A DNA stretch of 64,000 bases from assembly GCF_902459465.1 (NCBI RefSeq), contig NC_047078.1:2279691-2343690 (forward strand), given 5' to 3'. This document shows, piece by piece, positions 46,001 through 54,700 of the stretch; position 1 is the first letter of the stretch; each line of letters begins with the position of its first letter. The notes beneath the pieces are model-generated. The model ran no database searches. It was not told the DNA's origin and was given only the letters and a program-made list of their open reading frames with translations. A program made the translations under genes and the position numbers. The stretch is from Asterias rubens. Lineage: Eukaryota > Echinodermata > Asteroidea > Forcipulatida > Asteriidae.

Positions 46001-47604
46001 AACGCCTACAACAGTACGATGGAGTGGTACGCAGAAAAATCACAAGCGCAGCTTCAACTGTCGGACACAGAGAAACCGGTCCTCCTGTCCGAAGATTTGA
46101 AGACGAAGATGGTTGCGTTGGATCGGGAGCTGAGGTACTTGGTAAATAAGGCGAAGGCGGGACCGCCCAAGAAGAAAGATAAACCTAAGAAGAAGAAAAA
46201 GAGTAACGAGACGGTGGTTGAAGGCGATATTAATGGGAATAAGAGTAAAATCAATATATCAGGTGAGATAGATACATTTTAGTTAAGGTTTAGTACATTG
46301 GAAATGAATGCTTAATTATCCTGAATTGCTATAAATTTTTGGATGGAGTTTTTTTGTGTATTTATGTGCTGAAATGGTTCCTCTCATTAATTTTTTTGAA
46401 TTCTTATGTATTCATATTTCTGTTAAGGCCCAGATGAATTTAATTTTGAAATTGACTGAGATGTTTATGGTTCAACAAAATATTTTTTTTTCCAAATGTA
46501 CTAAAGTTAGTTTTGTTTGTGGAAATGTAGACCGTGTAACCTTTGTTTACAAAAAGAGTGACCCTGTAATTTCCAGGGACTACACTAAATAAATAATAAC
46601 AATAAGATTTGTAATGCGCACATATCCACCCTGCTTAGTGTGTTCAAGTGGCAGTAATACAAAACACAAAACAAAAACAAAGAAAAAAAGATGCAACTAA
46701 ATTAGTCCTTGAAAACCTGTGACATTGTGGTACAATGGCAAGATCTAAGATTAAGTGGAAGAGAGTTCCAGATGCGTGGCGCAGCTGAAGAAAAAGATCT
46801 GTCACCCAATGAGTGTCAAGACTGTGGTTCAATGAGAAGAAGCATGGAACCTGATTTGAGAACTTTGCATTTTGTGTCATTATTTCCCCATAAATGTTTT
46901 TGTTTTTGTAAATTTGTTGGCATCATTTTCTGCATAACAGTTCAGTGAAATTGTGCCATGAATATCTTTTTGAAATAAATATTATTTCAAGAAAAAAATA
47001 TTCAATCATTACATATTTTGACCCCATCGTCAAGACTGTTTATGAAACATATTTTCATCTTGATGATTTTTGTGTCTTTCTGCAGAATCAGCCGAGCCAA
47101 TTAAAGTGATGCCTTTAGAATCAAATGAAACAAAAGAAGATGTTCCAGAAACGATAAAACCGCAAGAAGATTACAAAGAAACGGAGGAGGAGCCGTTACA
47201 ATTGCCTGCTCCCGATGAAGGTAAAAACTCTACCATCAAAAGCACGGAACTAAATTTTACACTTATCCATCTCTTCCCATTACTTGTGATCAAGAAAGGT
47301 TTTATGATGATAAATATATTAGTGTCCACTGCCTTTAATGGAATTAAAATAATTGAAGGGTTCCAAAACGAAAGGTGTACTGCCTTTATACATAAACTTA
47401 AATCTTGATCTTACTGTGCGTCTGTTAATCTGTTAATCTTTTAATCTGGTATTAATCTTCTTTGCTTCTTATTCAGTTGCAGGAACAGAAGATGACACTA
47501 AAGAGGAAGTCGAAGAAGCCGTGGAGACAACGGAAAAGCCGTCACCAACAACGGCGGAACAAGAGACAAATACAGATAATTCACGGAATACTGGGGATCT
47601 ATAA
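30445..47604 (+). CDS. HYOU1: Hypoxia up-regulated protein 1 (GRP170/ORP150), ER chaperone
   Basis: 21 coding exons, phases checked throughout: 30445-30579, 31290-31321, 31458-31536, 31842-31971, 32812-32910, 33422-33550, 34379-34556, 35571-35757, 36833-36967, 37691-37773, 38850-38982, 39432-39622, 40676-40814, 41623-41701, 42068-42186, 42498-42749, 43225-43538, 44688-44898, 45803-46262, 47086-47220, 47477-47604. They encode 1115 residues (human about 999). Order: signal peptide (about 1-25), HSP70-type ATPase domain with [11 protein letters not shown] at 33-43, [10 protein letters not shown] at 223-232 and [10 protein letters not shown] at 375-384, substrate domain, a long acidic and lysine-rich linker (about 617-800), and the HSP110/GRP170 C-terminal helical domain (about 805-1010). 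It folds secretory proteins in the ER lumen and acts as nucleotide exchange factor for BiP. Oddity: the C-terminus is NTGDL, not a KDEL-type signal. A 5' UTR exon probably starts at acceptor 30388. Confidence 0.95.
30767..30990. mobile_element. MITE with GACCCTTCCCATGAAATATG ends
   Basis: TGGACCCTTCCCATGAAATA and TATTTCATGGGAAGGGTCTA are inverted ends around a GC-richer interior containing GCAGACGCGCAGTC. It is in HYOU1 intron 1. Confidence 0.75.
31030..31180 (+). repeat. tRNA-like SINE fragment
   Basis: CATAGCTGATTTGGTAGAGC resembles a tRNA D arm and GGTTGTTGGTTCACTTCCCG a degraded B box. The tail is A-rich. It is in HYOU1 intron 1. Confidence 0.5.
32070..32305 (-). repeat. SINE with tandemly duplicated head
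   Basis: On the minus strand the tRNA-like head occurs twice, 32150-32228 and 32229-32305. Both hold CCCTTGCAATTCTAGAGCAG and CTTACCAACTAGACTAC in plus-strand reading. The body (CACCAATGTGTGTTAGCACT) follows once, at 32085-32105. Confidence 0.65.
32315..32560. mobile_element. Second fold-back element with a hammerhead-like core
   Basis: ATCAAGTGAGGT and AACCTCACTTGAT, and TATAAGTTGTGGTGG and CACCACAACTTAT, are inverted arms. The enclosed minus strand (32443-32410) reads CTGAAGA, CAATCAG, AGCGTA, CTAATC, GAAAC, ATT. It aligns base for base with the motif at 26881-26924, but stem II has two mismatches and stem I does not pair, so this copy looks decayed. Confidence 0.55.
33085..33385 (-). repeat. 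SINE of the second family, reverse orientation
   Basis: GTGGGATTCGAACCCTGATC is a B box read in reverse. CACCACTAGATCACCAAGCT marks the head. The body TTACACTGATGTGTATTAAG and TACTTTCCCAAGTTCTGTGA follows. It is in HYOU1 intron 5, ending just before exon 6. Confidence 0.6.
33749..33906. mobile_element. Fold-back element
   Basis: ACGCCTCTCTTAATATTTAT and ATAAATATTAAGAGAGGCGT are perfect inverted ends. Inner arms ATGAGGCTATGGGCGCA and TGCGCCCATCGCCTCGT continue the fold. It is in HYOU1 intron 6. Confidence 0.8.
34630..34880 (+). repeat. tRNA-derived SINE
   Basis: CACCCAGTGGTCACAAGG, B box GGGTTCGAATCCTACC, then AGGCTAACCACTGG and CCCTTGATGGAAAGATTATC. It is the same family as 22235-22520 and starts about 75 bases after the exon 7 donor. 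Confidence 0.65.
35136..35216. repeat. Long near-perfect hairpin
   Basis: GCTTTTTCGTTCCATCCGAA plus AAGTACCATTGCACGCTG pairs with its complement immediately after a few loop bases. Arms are about 38 bp with no visible mismatch. It is in HYOU1 intron 7. Confidence 0.85.
35395..35550. mobile_element. Fold-back element with GTGCAATGGTGCGAATATG arms
   Basis: AATGTTTTTCATTCGTGCAA and TTGCACTCATAAACATT, GGTGCGAATATGTTCAT and ATGAACATATTCGCACC, and GGAATGTTCCATTCAAC and GTTGAATAGAACATTCC are nested inverted arms. It ends about 20 bases before exon 8. Confidence 0.8.
35967..36180. mobile_element. Family E MITE copy
   Basis: GGGCCCAGTTTCATGGAGCT at the left and GCTTAAGCAATATTTTCC at the right. The interior has GATTACCGGCCAAGACTCC and TTTTTGGCCAGTAACATG. 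It is in HYOU1 intron 8. Confidence 0.65.
36660..36785. mobile_element. Fold-back element
   Basis: GGTTTTCAACTAGTGGTTTA and TAAACCACTAGTTGAAAACC are perfect inverted ends. GAGGCCTGGTTCTTAATAAT and ATTATCAAGAACCAGGCCTC continue the fold. It ends about 50 bases before exon 9. Confidence 0.85.
36981..37125. repeat. (TAA)n microsatellite next to a SINE-tail fragment
   Basis: About 29 TAA/ATA units at 36981-37068, starting 13 bases after the exon 9 donor. Then ACTTGTAATGCGCACGTATC and CACCCTGCTGGGTGTTCAAG follow. The same pairing of TAA tract and GTAATGCGCAC block recurs at 46595-46660 and 50395-50485, so it is a repeat end with a length-variable tail. Confidence 0.9.
37993..38332 (+). repeat. 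Full-length tRNA-Leu-like SINE
   Basis: The head has GTGTCAC, A box GGCCGAGTGGTTAAGAGC, ATTCAAGTTCTGG like the anticodon arm of tRNA-Leu, B box GGGTTCGAATCCC and a closing GTGACAC. The body has CACCCAGGGGTATAAATGGG and TGTATACTCCCTATTGGGAG. The tail has GTAAAGCGCATTGATACGG and GAAATGCGCTATATAAGAAT. The anticodon stem does not pair well, so it is a SINE rather than a working tRNA gene. It is in HYOU1 intron 10. Confidence 0.8.
38389..38775 (+). mobile_element. Family A MITE copy
   Basis: TTAAAGGCAGTGGACTTTAA at the left, AGTGTCCAGGGTCTTTAA at the right, paired GAGACCTCAGATTTAG and GAATTTGAGGTCTCG arms. It ends 74 bases before exon 11. Confidence 0.75.
39083..39310. mobile_element. Family E MITE copy, variant
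   Basis: AATTTCATAGAGCTGCTCAA and TTAAGTAGGGACCATGAAATT are inverted ends. The interior is richer in CTAACCGTAAGC-type blocks. A right-end fragment of another copy lies at 39017-39073. Confidence 0.6.
39659..39856. mobile_element. Family E MITE copy
   Basis: GGGCCCAATTTCATAAAGCC at the left, AGCAGCTTTATGAATGAAAT at the right, CTTAACAGAAACAGGTTACC inside. It lies in HYOU1 intron 12. Confidence 0.7.
39870..40305 (-). mobile_element. Family A MITE fragment with nested insertion
   Basis: Family A blocks CATAAAATAACAAACATGTG and CATCGAAGTTG are broken at 39944 and resume at 40099 with GTGAAAGAAAAAACACCCTT. The right half is the CAGGCCTGAAG subfamily also seen at 4044-4433. Confidence 0.7.
39944..40098. 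mobile_element. Fold-back element with GGGTGCGTTCGTTTAGC ends, nested in family A
   Basis: GGGTGCGTTCGTTTAGCTTC and GAGCTAAACGAACGCACCC are inverted ends. The inner arms GACCCCAGTGTGTGGCGTTT and AACGTCACACACCGGGGTC, and GCAGATAATTGCC at the tip, complete a fold of about 155 bp. Confidence 0.85.
41150..41330 (+). repeat. SINE of the second family, fragment
   Basis: GGCCTCTAGTCACCAAGGGG, B-box-like GTGGGTTCAAATCACACC, then GGGTAAAGTACTGAGTAAAG. It is in HYOU1 intron 13. Confidence 0.55.
41840..42055 (+). repeat. SINE of the second family, fragment
   Basis: The end AACTCGGGAAAGTACTGTGT and ATACAGTGCTAACATG matches the family body. It ends about 15 bases before exon 15. Confidence 0.55.
42769..42985 (+). 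mobile_element. Family C MITE, left half
   Basis: TTAAAGGGACACATTGCCTT, ACTCGAAATTGCGTGGTTTT and AAAATGGCCGACCGTGTTTG are present; the right arm is missing. It is in HYOU1 intron 16. Confidence 0.65.
43649..43849. mobile_element. Family E MITE copy, GC-richer variant
   Basis: GGGCCCAATTTCATGGCCCT and AGCCATGAAATTGGACCC are inverted ends. The interior has GCGCTTACGGAAGCAG and GCGCAGAATTCAGCGGTAAG. Confidence 0.7.
44188..44572 (-). mobile_element. Family A MITE copy
   Basis: TTAAAGACAGTGGACACTAT and AGTGTCCACTGCCTTTAA are inverted ends. CACACGAAGTTGTGTGC and GAGACCTCAAGTTC/ACTTGAGGTC arms lie inside. It is in HYOU1 intron 17 and is one of the cleanest copies. Confidence 0.85.
45108..45475 (+). 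mobile_element. Family B MITE, best preserved copy
   Basis: TTAAAGCTATTGGACACTTT at the left and GAAAGTGTCCAATGGTTTTA at the right are inverted. The central ATTCTCGATATCGAGAAT palindrome is present. The TTAAAG end is like families A and C. It is in HYOU1 intron 18. Confidence 0.8.
47260..47338 (-). mobile_element. Family A MITE right-end fragment
   Basis: TCTTCCCATTACTTGTGATC to AGTGTCCACTGCCTTTAA. It is in HYOU1 intron 20. Confidence 0.6.
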
Positions 47605-47634
47605 AGGTCAAAAGTGTATAATTTATAGTACCTC

Positions 47635-47826
47635 AACCCAATTTCATAGAGCTGCTTAAGCACAAAAATTAGCTAAGCACAACAAAAGTATGCTTACCAG
47701 AAAAAGGTTACCAGCTGAAGTACCAGTTCACACTAAACAAAATATGACTGGTGTCCTGCTTGTTGCTTAGCAGAAAATTGTTAAGCAACATCTTCTGCTT
47801 TAGGCATCTCTATGAAATCGGGCCCT
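47635..47826. mobile_element. Family E MITE copy
   Basis: CCCAATTTCATAGAGCTGCT and GCATCTCTATGAAATCGGGC are inverted ends, starting 30 bases after the HYOU1 stop, so it would be part of the 3' UTR. The 3' UTR may end near AATAAA at about 48470. Confidence 0.75.
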
Positions 47827-48694
47827 GGATGAACAAAACCAAAATGAGCAGGTTCCCTCAATAGAGGGCCGAAGCAATCTTGTGATGCAGTGTTCTTTTT
47901 TAATATCACGAGAATTTGATAGGAATGTTTCCTTCACAAAAAAAGTGTTGGTCACTTTGTGTTTGCGTCAGATTTGTCAAGCCAAAGAAGTGAATTATTT
48001 ATTTAAAAAAGGTTCAGCAGGACACGAAGGTCAAGGTTCAGCTGTGTACTATTGGCAAGATGCCAAGTGTGGAGTACATGTAATTGACGTGTTACACCTT
48101 GCCACCTTAAGATTGTTCACTGTGTGGAAGTACACCCCAACCACCACGCCTATATTTATCAATGCAGTCGGGCAACCAGACTTTGTAGCATAATTTCTGC
48201 AAGATTTTGTACCAAACAGGCCTATGATAGTTACCACCAAGTAATGGTTTTGAGTGATTTTTTTCAAAAGTTGAGAGAAAAATACGGTGTATGTGTTGGT
48301 TGAGAGAAGCTGTTCATTTTACAGTGAAATTAATGAATTTATTTGAGTATTAAATACTGTTCACTGGTAAACTAATGGTGAAATAATCGTGACCAAAAAA
48401 GATGGCCACACCAAAAAACGGCCATTCTAACTGTTAACATGTACATGTAGAAGTTTCTACGATGTTGAAATAAAATTGACTTTTGCAAAATTTCAAATGA
48501 ATTATCAGCATTGTTGTCCTGTGCTTTGTTTGGGCACTGTTTCTTTGTTGCTGTCATTGATGGAAACATTCACCAATAGTTTACCACACTTTCAAGACGA
48601 ACGTTTGTCTTGAAAATTTAACTGTTAAAGATTTTTATTTAATTGTGACTTAATATTATTGTTGTTTGTACATCGTTTTGATCACAATGGACGA

Positions 48695-48825
48695 CTTTGG
48701 ACTCTAGGTGGCAGCAGACATGATATTCCTTGCTATTGTTTACCTACTTGTAGAGAATGTGCTCTTCTGAAAACGATGGATTTACTTGGAAAGTCTGCTG
48801 CCACCTAGCGGCCACAGTCTCCCAT
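48695..48825. mobile_element. Family D MITE copy
   Basis: ACTCTAGGTGGCAGCAGACA and GTCTGCTGCCACCTAGCGG are inverted ends, with CTATTGTTTACC and AACGATGGATTTAC inside. Confidence 0.7.
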
Positions 48826-49212
48826 TGTTCACTTTATATTTCGCATTATTATGTTATTGTTGGTGTTTGGTCCACAGATTCTCCCCCTTCCTCACTTTCT
48901 TTCATCTAGACAGCTGTGGGATGGCAGGGCGGATTTTTAGTAAAGCTGCTAAGCACAGACAAATCTTGTTTACCAGATACAGGTTACCAGTGAGGATATC
49001 ATGATATGTATACTGTTTATGGCTGGTACCCTGCTAAAATCTGCTTAGCCCTCCAAGTACATTCCACAAGGGAATACTTTTTAAAGAATGTCTTTTTCTT
49101 TAGTACATAGTTGAAATGGAATGTAACTGTAGTGCTGTGTACACAGTCGGGCAATTAGGGACTTTTGGGACGCTAGGTGGCAGCAGACTTGCCAGGTGAA
49201 TCTATTGTTAGA

Positions 49213-49436
49213 CTGGGCCCCTGTCTTTAAGGTGCTTTATCCGCAAGGATAAAGACAGGTACCTGCTATCTGATATCTACCTGATATCATCATGGGACAA
49301 ACGTGCACAGTGACATGAGCTTTCCATTATGCCCAAAACAGTACACTCCTATCACGTTTGCCATAGAATTTGACTGCGTATCTCTATGTGAAATGAATGT
49401 AGGTCAAAGGAGAATGTACACGCCGGCTGGAGGCCG
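49213..49436 (+). repeat. Dispersed repeat shared with 27930-28135
   Basis: Shared blocks CGCAAGGATAAA, ACGTGCACAGTGACA, GCGTATCTCTATGTGAAAT and ACACGCCGG in the same order. Confidence 0.6.
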
Positions 49437-49515
49437 GTCTCTGGTGTTATTCACAAGCCTCAAAGTGTGACGTCAGATGTTCAGGCTAATCTATTGTTTT
49501 CTGTAATGTGTGCTT

Positions 49516-49648
49516 GGGCCGTGTCCGAAACGGCGACTTCGGCTACAGCTCCAGCTAGATCGCTCGCGTCTGCCTATTCTTCAACACTGGTAGACGCGCT
49601 GATCTCGACGTAGCTGTAGCCGAAGTCGTCGTTTCGGACACGGCCTTA
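49516..49648. mobile_element. Fold-back element with GGCCGTGTCCGAAACG ends
   Basis: GGGCCGTGTCCGAAACGGCG and CGTCGTTTCGGACACGGCC are inverted ends; ACTTCGGCTACAGCT and AGCTGTAGCCGAAGT continue the fold. It is nested within a family D element. Confidence 0.85.
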
Positions 49649-50286
49649 CTCAGAATTGCATAAACAATGCTGCCACCTAGCGGTCGAAGCCTCCCATTGG
49701 TACTGAATTAAACTTGAATGTTTTTGATGCAGAATCAAAATTTAAGTCTCACACCCTTTCAGGAGAAGAAACAAAACCTTCTCCATTTTCTTGTCATGTT
49801 CGGTACTTTGTTTCAATAAAAACCGGAAACATTTCGTTGGCAAATGTTTAAAATATAACACCTTGATTTTTGTCCTGATTTTTTTAAAATTCCCTTCAAC
49901 CAATGGATGCCGGATTTTCAGACTTATCATTTTGTTTCTTTCATTGGCGTATCAACATTCTTTATCTTGTTTTCCCCATTTCTTCGACTTCAAAATGAAA
50001 TTAAGAAAACGAACAAACAAAATGGAGTAAATGCAAGCGATAGATCCAGCTGTTTTATTAACATACTACATGTAAAAACTTGACTACATACTTCACTCTA
50101 AATAGTTTCAAAGAAGCGATCAAGAATCTGTGGTAGTTATCATAACTTGATTGAGACTTGTGATTTTGACTCTGGGGGCCATCAGTTCGCGCGAGAGCAG
50201 TGATCTCCACAAGTCTAAACTTGATTCGGATCGTGACACCTAAATGTATGACAAAGTAAAACAAAAAATCACAGAACCTGCAGCTT

Positions 50287-50402
50287 CACGAAACGCTAGG
50301 ATTTATATCATATCCAGAGTTACTCGTCCTAACTTGGGATGGGTTCAATGCGTCCGAACGTCTATGGGTTCGGAACGTAACTCGTCCTAAGTCCTAAGAT
50401 TA
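50287..50402. mobile_element. Small element with CGAAACGCTAGGATT end
   Basis: TTCACGAAACGCTAGGATTT, ACTCGTCCTAACTTGGGATG and GGTTCGGAACGTAACTCGTC match the element nested at 61983-62147. The far end is lost next to a TAA tract. Confidence 0.5.
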
Positions 50403-50712
50403 ATAATAAGTAATAATAATAATAATTATAATAATAAGACTTGTAATGCGCACATATCCACCCTGCTGGGTGTTCAAGGCGCACCCTGATGGGTGTTCAA
50501 CTTAATAATAAGTTTGGAAAAGTTTGGTGAAATTGACGGCTGGTCTCCGTGTTGGCACATTGTGTACACAGCTGAACTGTAGAAAAATCAAAATACACAT
50601 CGCCTGTTTTGGCGATTTTTACCGACATTCTCTAGAAATGGTCGGCGCATAGTCTTGTTCATTTGCTGATTTTGTTCCCACTTTTACTTGAACATTCTTT
50701 GTTTATTTCAAG

Positions 50713-50885
50713 ATACATGCACCTGTATCAACGGTGTACTATCTTGCCTGCCATGGAGTATCATGGAGTGCTCAGAGGGTCTGTCTTTCTTCTTAAACAA
50801 TGGTGATGTGGTCTACACTATGTTAAATGGGACGCCAAAAAATCAACAAGCAAATAATATTGCCTTGGGAAAACTCGGTATTTAA
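50713..50885 (+). CDS. Possible terminal exon with a C-x-C-x6-C motif
   Basis: After an acceptor-like TTTATTTCAAG, an open frame of about 57 codons reads DTCTCINGVLSCLPWSIMEC and ends in TAA. The cysteine spacing resembles the second half of VWC-type or small cysteine-rich domains. No upstream exon could be linked and no transcript evidence exists here. It may be a stray exon of a secreted protein or chance. Confidence 0.2.
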
Positions 50886-51753
50886 CAAAAGTACCTGGCA
50901 GATTCTTGACATAAAATATGAAATGATGTTGCTTTAATATATTCATGAATAAATATTAGAAGTTATGTACACCAATCCAGCTAAAAACAGATAAGAAAAT
51001 TGGTCAATTTATTTATAAACAACTTATTTTGTTACAATTGGCGAGTGTGATATTTATCATTTTGAATGAACTTGCTAGGAGGTTGAAAGGCAGGGTATAC
51101 AATTTGGTTATGGTTTAAAAGATCAGTGTTATCACTCCAAACCATAACTGCGGTGTAAACATGCATAAAATAACGAACCTGTGAAACTTGGGGCTCCATG
51201 TTCATCAAAGTTGTTATAAACAACCCTTTTGCATTGAATTGTGTGCTTTCACATGCCTGAGAAAGACCCATGCCTTTGAAATATCATGTAGTTTAAGAGA
51301 CCGTTAATTTTCACGAAAAAGTTCTGAATATTATACGGCTCTGGTCAAAAGTGATGACTACAGTAACGCACTTACTTGTCACAAAAAAGCTAATAATGAA
51401 AAACATATCAACACTTTATATACATGGCATATAAATATTTACAATTTTATTTTATTTTATAGACATTTATCGTTTTAAAAACCTCAAGTAAGTTATAAAA
51501 GAATAACAATACAAAAGACACATACAACACATTTAGAAGCCGATGTTTAATGCCACGAGCTTCTGCATTACTTTACAGCTCTCACAAAAATAATTATAGC
51601 CGGTTAATTTCCAACAGAAAGGCCTTAAAAAAATAGAGGTACTGACTAAACACCTTTCGAAACAAATTTCCTCGCGGGGAATAATTGCATACACAGCTTG
51701 CGCTGGTGTAAATACAGGGCGCCACCAATCGGATATTAGCGACCATGAACAGC

Positions 51754-54700
51754 TCACTGGAACTCTGATATGATTGCGTAATACGTCAGTACCAAGCCTC
51801 CAATCTGTATCGAGGAAAACAGGATAGGTAAAAAGCACTGATTAGTAAGGATAATAATAATAACAACATATTTATTTATGTTTCTAAGCGCTATACCAGA
51901 CCATTACGATTGACAAAACAGATGGGTTTTAAAGGCAGTGAACACTATTGGTAATTACTCAAAATAGTTATCAGCATAAAACCTCATTTGGTATAAAACA
52001 TTGTGAGAAACGGCTCCCTCTGAAGTGACGTAGTTTTCGAGAAAGAAGTAATTTTCCACGAATTTGATTTCAAGTTTAGAATTTGAGGTCTCGAAATCAA
52101 GCATCTGAAAGTACGCAACTTCGTGTGACCAGGGTGTTTTTTTCTTTCTGAGTTATCTTGCAACTCCGACGACCAATCGAGCACAAGTTTTCACAGGTTT
52201 GTTATTTTATGCATATGTCGAGATACACCGAGTGAGAAAACTGGTCTTCGACATTTACCAATAGTGTCCACTGGCTTTAAAGGAACACGTTGCCTTGAAT
52301 CGGACGAGTTGCTCTTTGTTGAAACCGTTTGTTATGAAATGCATACGGTTAGAAAAGATAATTAAAAGTAGCGATCCACACAAACATGCCTCGAAATTGC
52401 ACGGTCTTCCTTATACGCCGCGAAGAAGCACGGTCGGCCATTTTTGTGGAGTCCAAAATGGTTGACTCCATAAAATGGCCGACCGTGTTTTGCGAACTAA
52501 CACGGCGTGTTAGTTCGCGACGTAAAGGAAAAACCGTTCAATTCCGAGGCATGTTTGGTGGATCGTTATATTCTACTTTTAAAATATCTTTTTAACCATA
52601 TGCATTTCATAACAAACGGTTTCAAACGCTTTTCAAAGAGCAACTCGTCCGATCAAAGGCAACGTGTTCCTTTAAACTAAAATTTCAGAATTGTCTCATA
52701 TAGAGTATAATATAAAAAGGTTCGAACAGCTATTAACCGCAACCCTTCTGGTCCGTTGATATCACGTTTATCTTCGTCACCCCCGCCCCCTCCCCAAATT
52801 AATTACAATGTATAACCATAAACCCACATGATTAATTTTTAAGGTTTTGACAGTGTTGCCGTTACGACATTTTGATTTGGCTTAAATTGTTGACTACCCG
52901 TTTCAAAGCTACTCGAACGGACTGGGGTCCAGACATAATAGAGTTATATATAAGAACTAGAGAGCGCACGACGAGTGTGAGTGATGCTAGCTTCGTGCAC
53001 ACAAACGCCACGGGACCGAAGATGACAAGCGCGTCATTCTGCACGCGCGTTGAATATGAAATACACGTTCAAGCTTTTTTATTGAACGCTCACGCGATGC
53101 TGTTTGTTCAACTTACCAAAATGGCCGCACAAACACACGCTGTGAGATGCCAGTTTTGTCAACTTAGAAAATGGCCGCCTGCGCGCATGCCGGGGCGCGT
53201 ATATAGGCCAGTGCGCCCTCTAGTTCTTATATTTTACTCTATGGGTTGACCCAGGGAAGCTAATCGACACAATTTATGGCTAGATAGGTTCATGTAGGAT
53301 TGGGACCACAAAATTAATGGAGTTAAATTTCAGTTTACTTACAGTTAAGATGAATGGTTTAGTTAGGGTAACTAAATCAAATATAGTGAATCCAACATCT
53401 TCTCCATTTAGCCTGGCGAGTATCATATGCATCTAAACAAAAAAAATAATAATAATTATAATAATAACTTTATAAATCAGATTCAGGTTTAGATACCGTT
53501 TTTTTTTTTTTTTTTTTTAAGAACTTCTGGCTGAGTGTGAGCACTGTAGCCAGTGGACACTATTGGTAATTACTCAAAATAATTATTAGCATAAAACCTT
53601 ACTTGGTAACGAGTAATGGGGAGAGGTTGGTAGTGTAAAACATTGTGAGAAACGACTCCCTCTGAAGTGGAGTATTTTTCGAGAAAGGAAGTAATTTTCA
53701 ACGAATTTGATTTCGAGACCTGAGCTATAATTTAGAACTTGAGGTCTTGAAATCAAGCATCTGAAATCACACAACTTCGTGTGACAAGGGTGTTTTTTCT
53801 TTCATTATTATCTCGCAACTTCGATGACCGATTGAGCTCAAATTTCCACAGGTTTGTTATTTTATGCATATGTTGAGATACACCAAGTGAGAACACTGGT
53901 GTTTGACAATTACAAATAGTGTCCACAGTGTCTTTAAAATGTTTATAAAGCATATTATAGTTTGAAACAATGAGAAAATAGGTGCAATCTTTGTGTGTTC
54001 TGTCCATTTCATGGGAAAAATGGGAAAATCAACCGGCACTTCGAATTTGGAAGTTAATAACTTAGAACAATTTTAAGTGTGAAGGACAGTTAACAGTTTT
54101 CATCCAAAGCGGGATTCGAAGCCCAAGGTACTTCGACTTTGGGAGTAAACGTGAAGGACATCTAGACATTTTTATTTCATTTTCACAGCATGCTTATTAA
54201 TGGGACGTTGGGACGCTAGGTTTCAGCAGACTTACCAGGTGAATCTCCATTGTTTACGTAGTTCTGAGCGTGCGCACATGACCGGGAACAATGGATTTTA
54301 CCTGGTAAGTCTGCTGCCACCAAGCGTCCCCAAAGTCTCCTATTGTAATATTCATTTACCTGCATGGTCTGTTCATTGGTGACTTTGTTCTCTGTGTACA
54401 CACCGTAGCATTTACTTCTCGGATCATGAGCCTGAATTAAAGAAGAACAAGAAAAGACAAGACGTGAGCAAAGACAAAAATGTGTGTTTATTTGTAGAGA
54501 CGATCACATACAAGAAAGGGTGTGCTTGGACGTCGTTTTGCACCCTTTTCACACTAGGCGAGATTTGATTTGAGCTTTTATTTTATACTGGGAATAGAAA
54601 TGTTATTCTCGGCTTGGGGTTGACGGAGTGGTAGAATATGCTTGTTATTTCATGCTCATTTTCGGTATCAATGGAGACCAAGGACAAATCCTCACAAAGG

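Larger units (their letters stand above)
49160..49695. mobile_element. Family D MITE copy split by two insertions
   Basis: The left end ACGCTAGGTGGCAGCAGACT (49168) and the right end TGCTGCCACCTAGCGGTCG (49670) belong to one element. Between them lie the dispersed repeat of 49213-49436 and the fold-back element at 49516-49648. Confidence 0.65.

Noticed and set aside
51533-51838. 101-codon minus-strand frame beginning MLFTYPVFLDTDW
   Set aside because: Wrong frame; the true last GRL exon (51804-51754) lies within it and reads IGGLVLTYYAIISEFQ.
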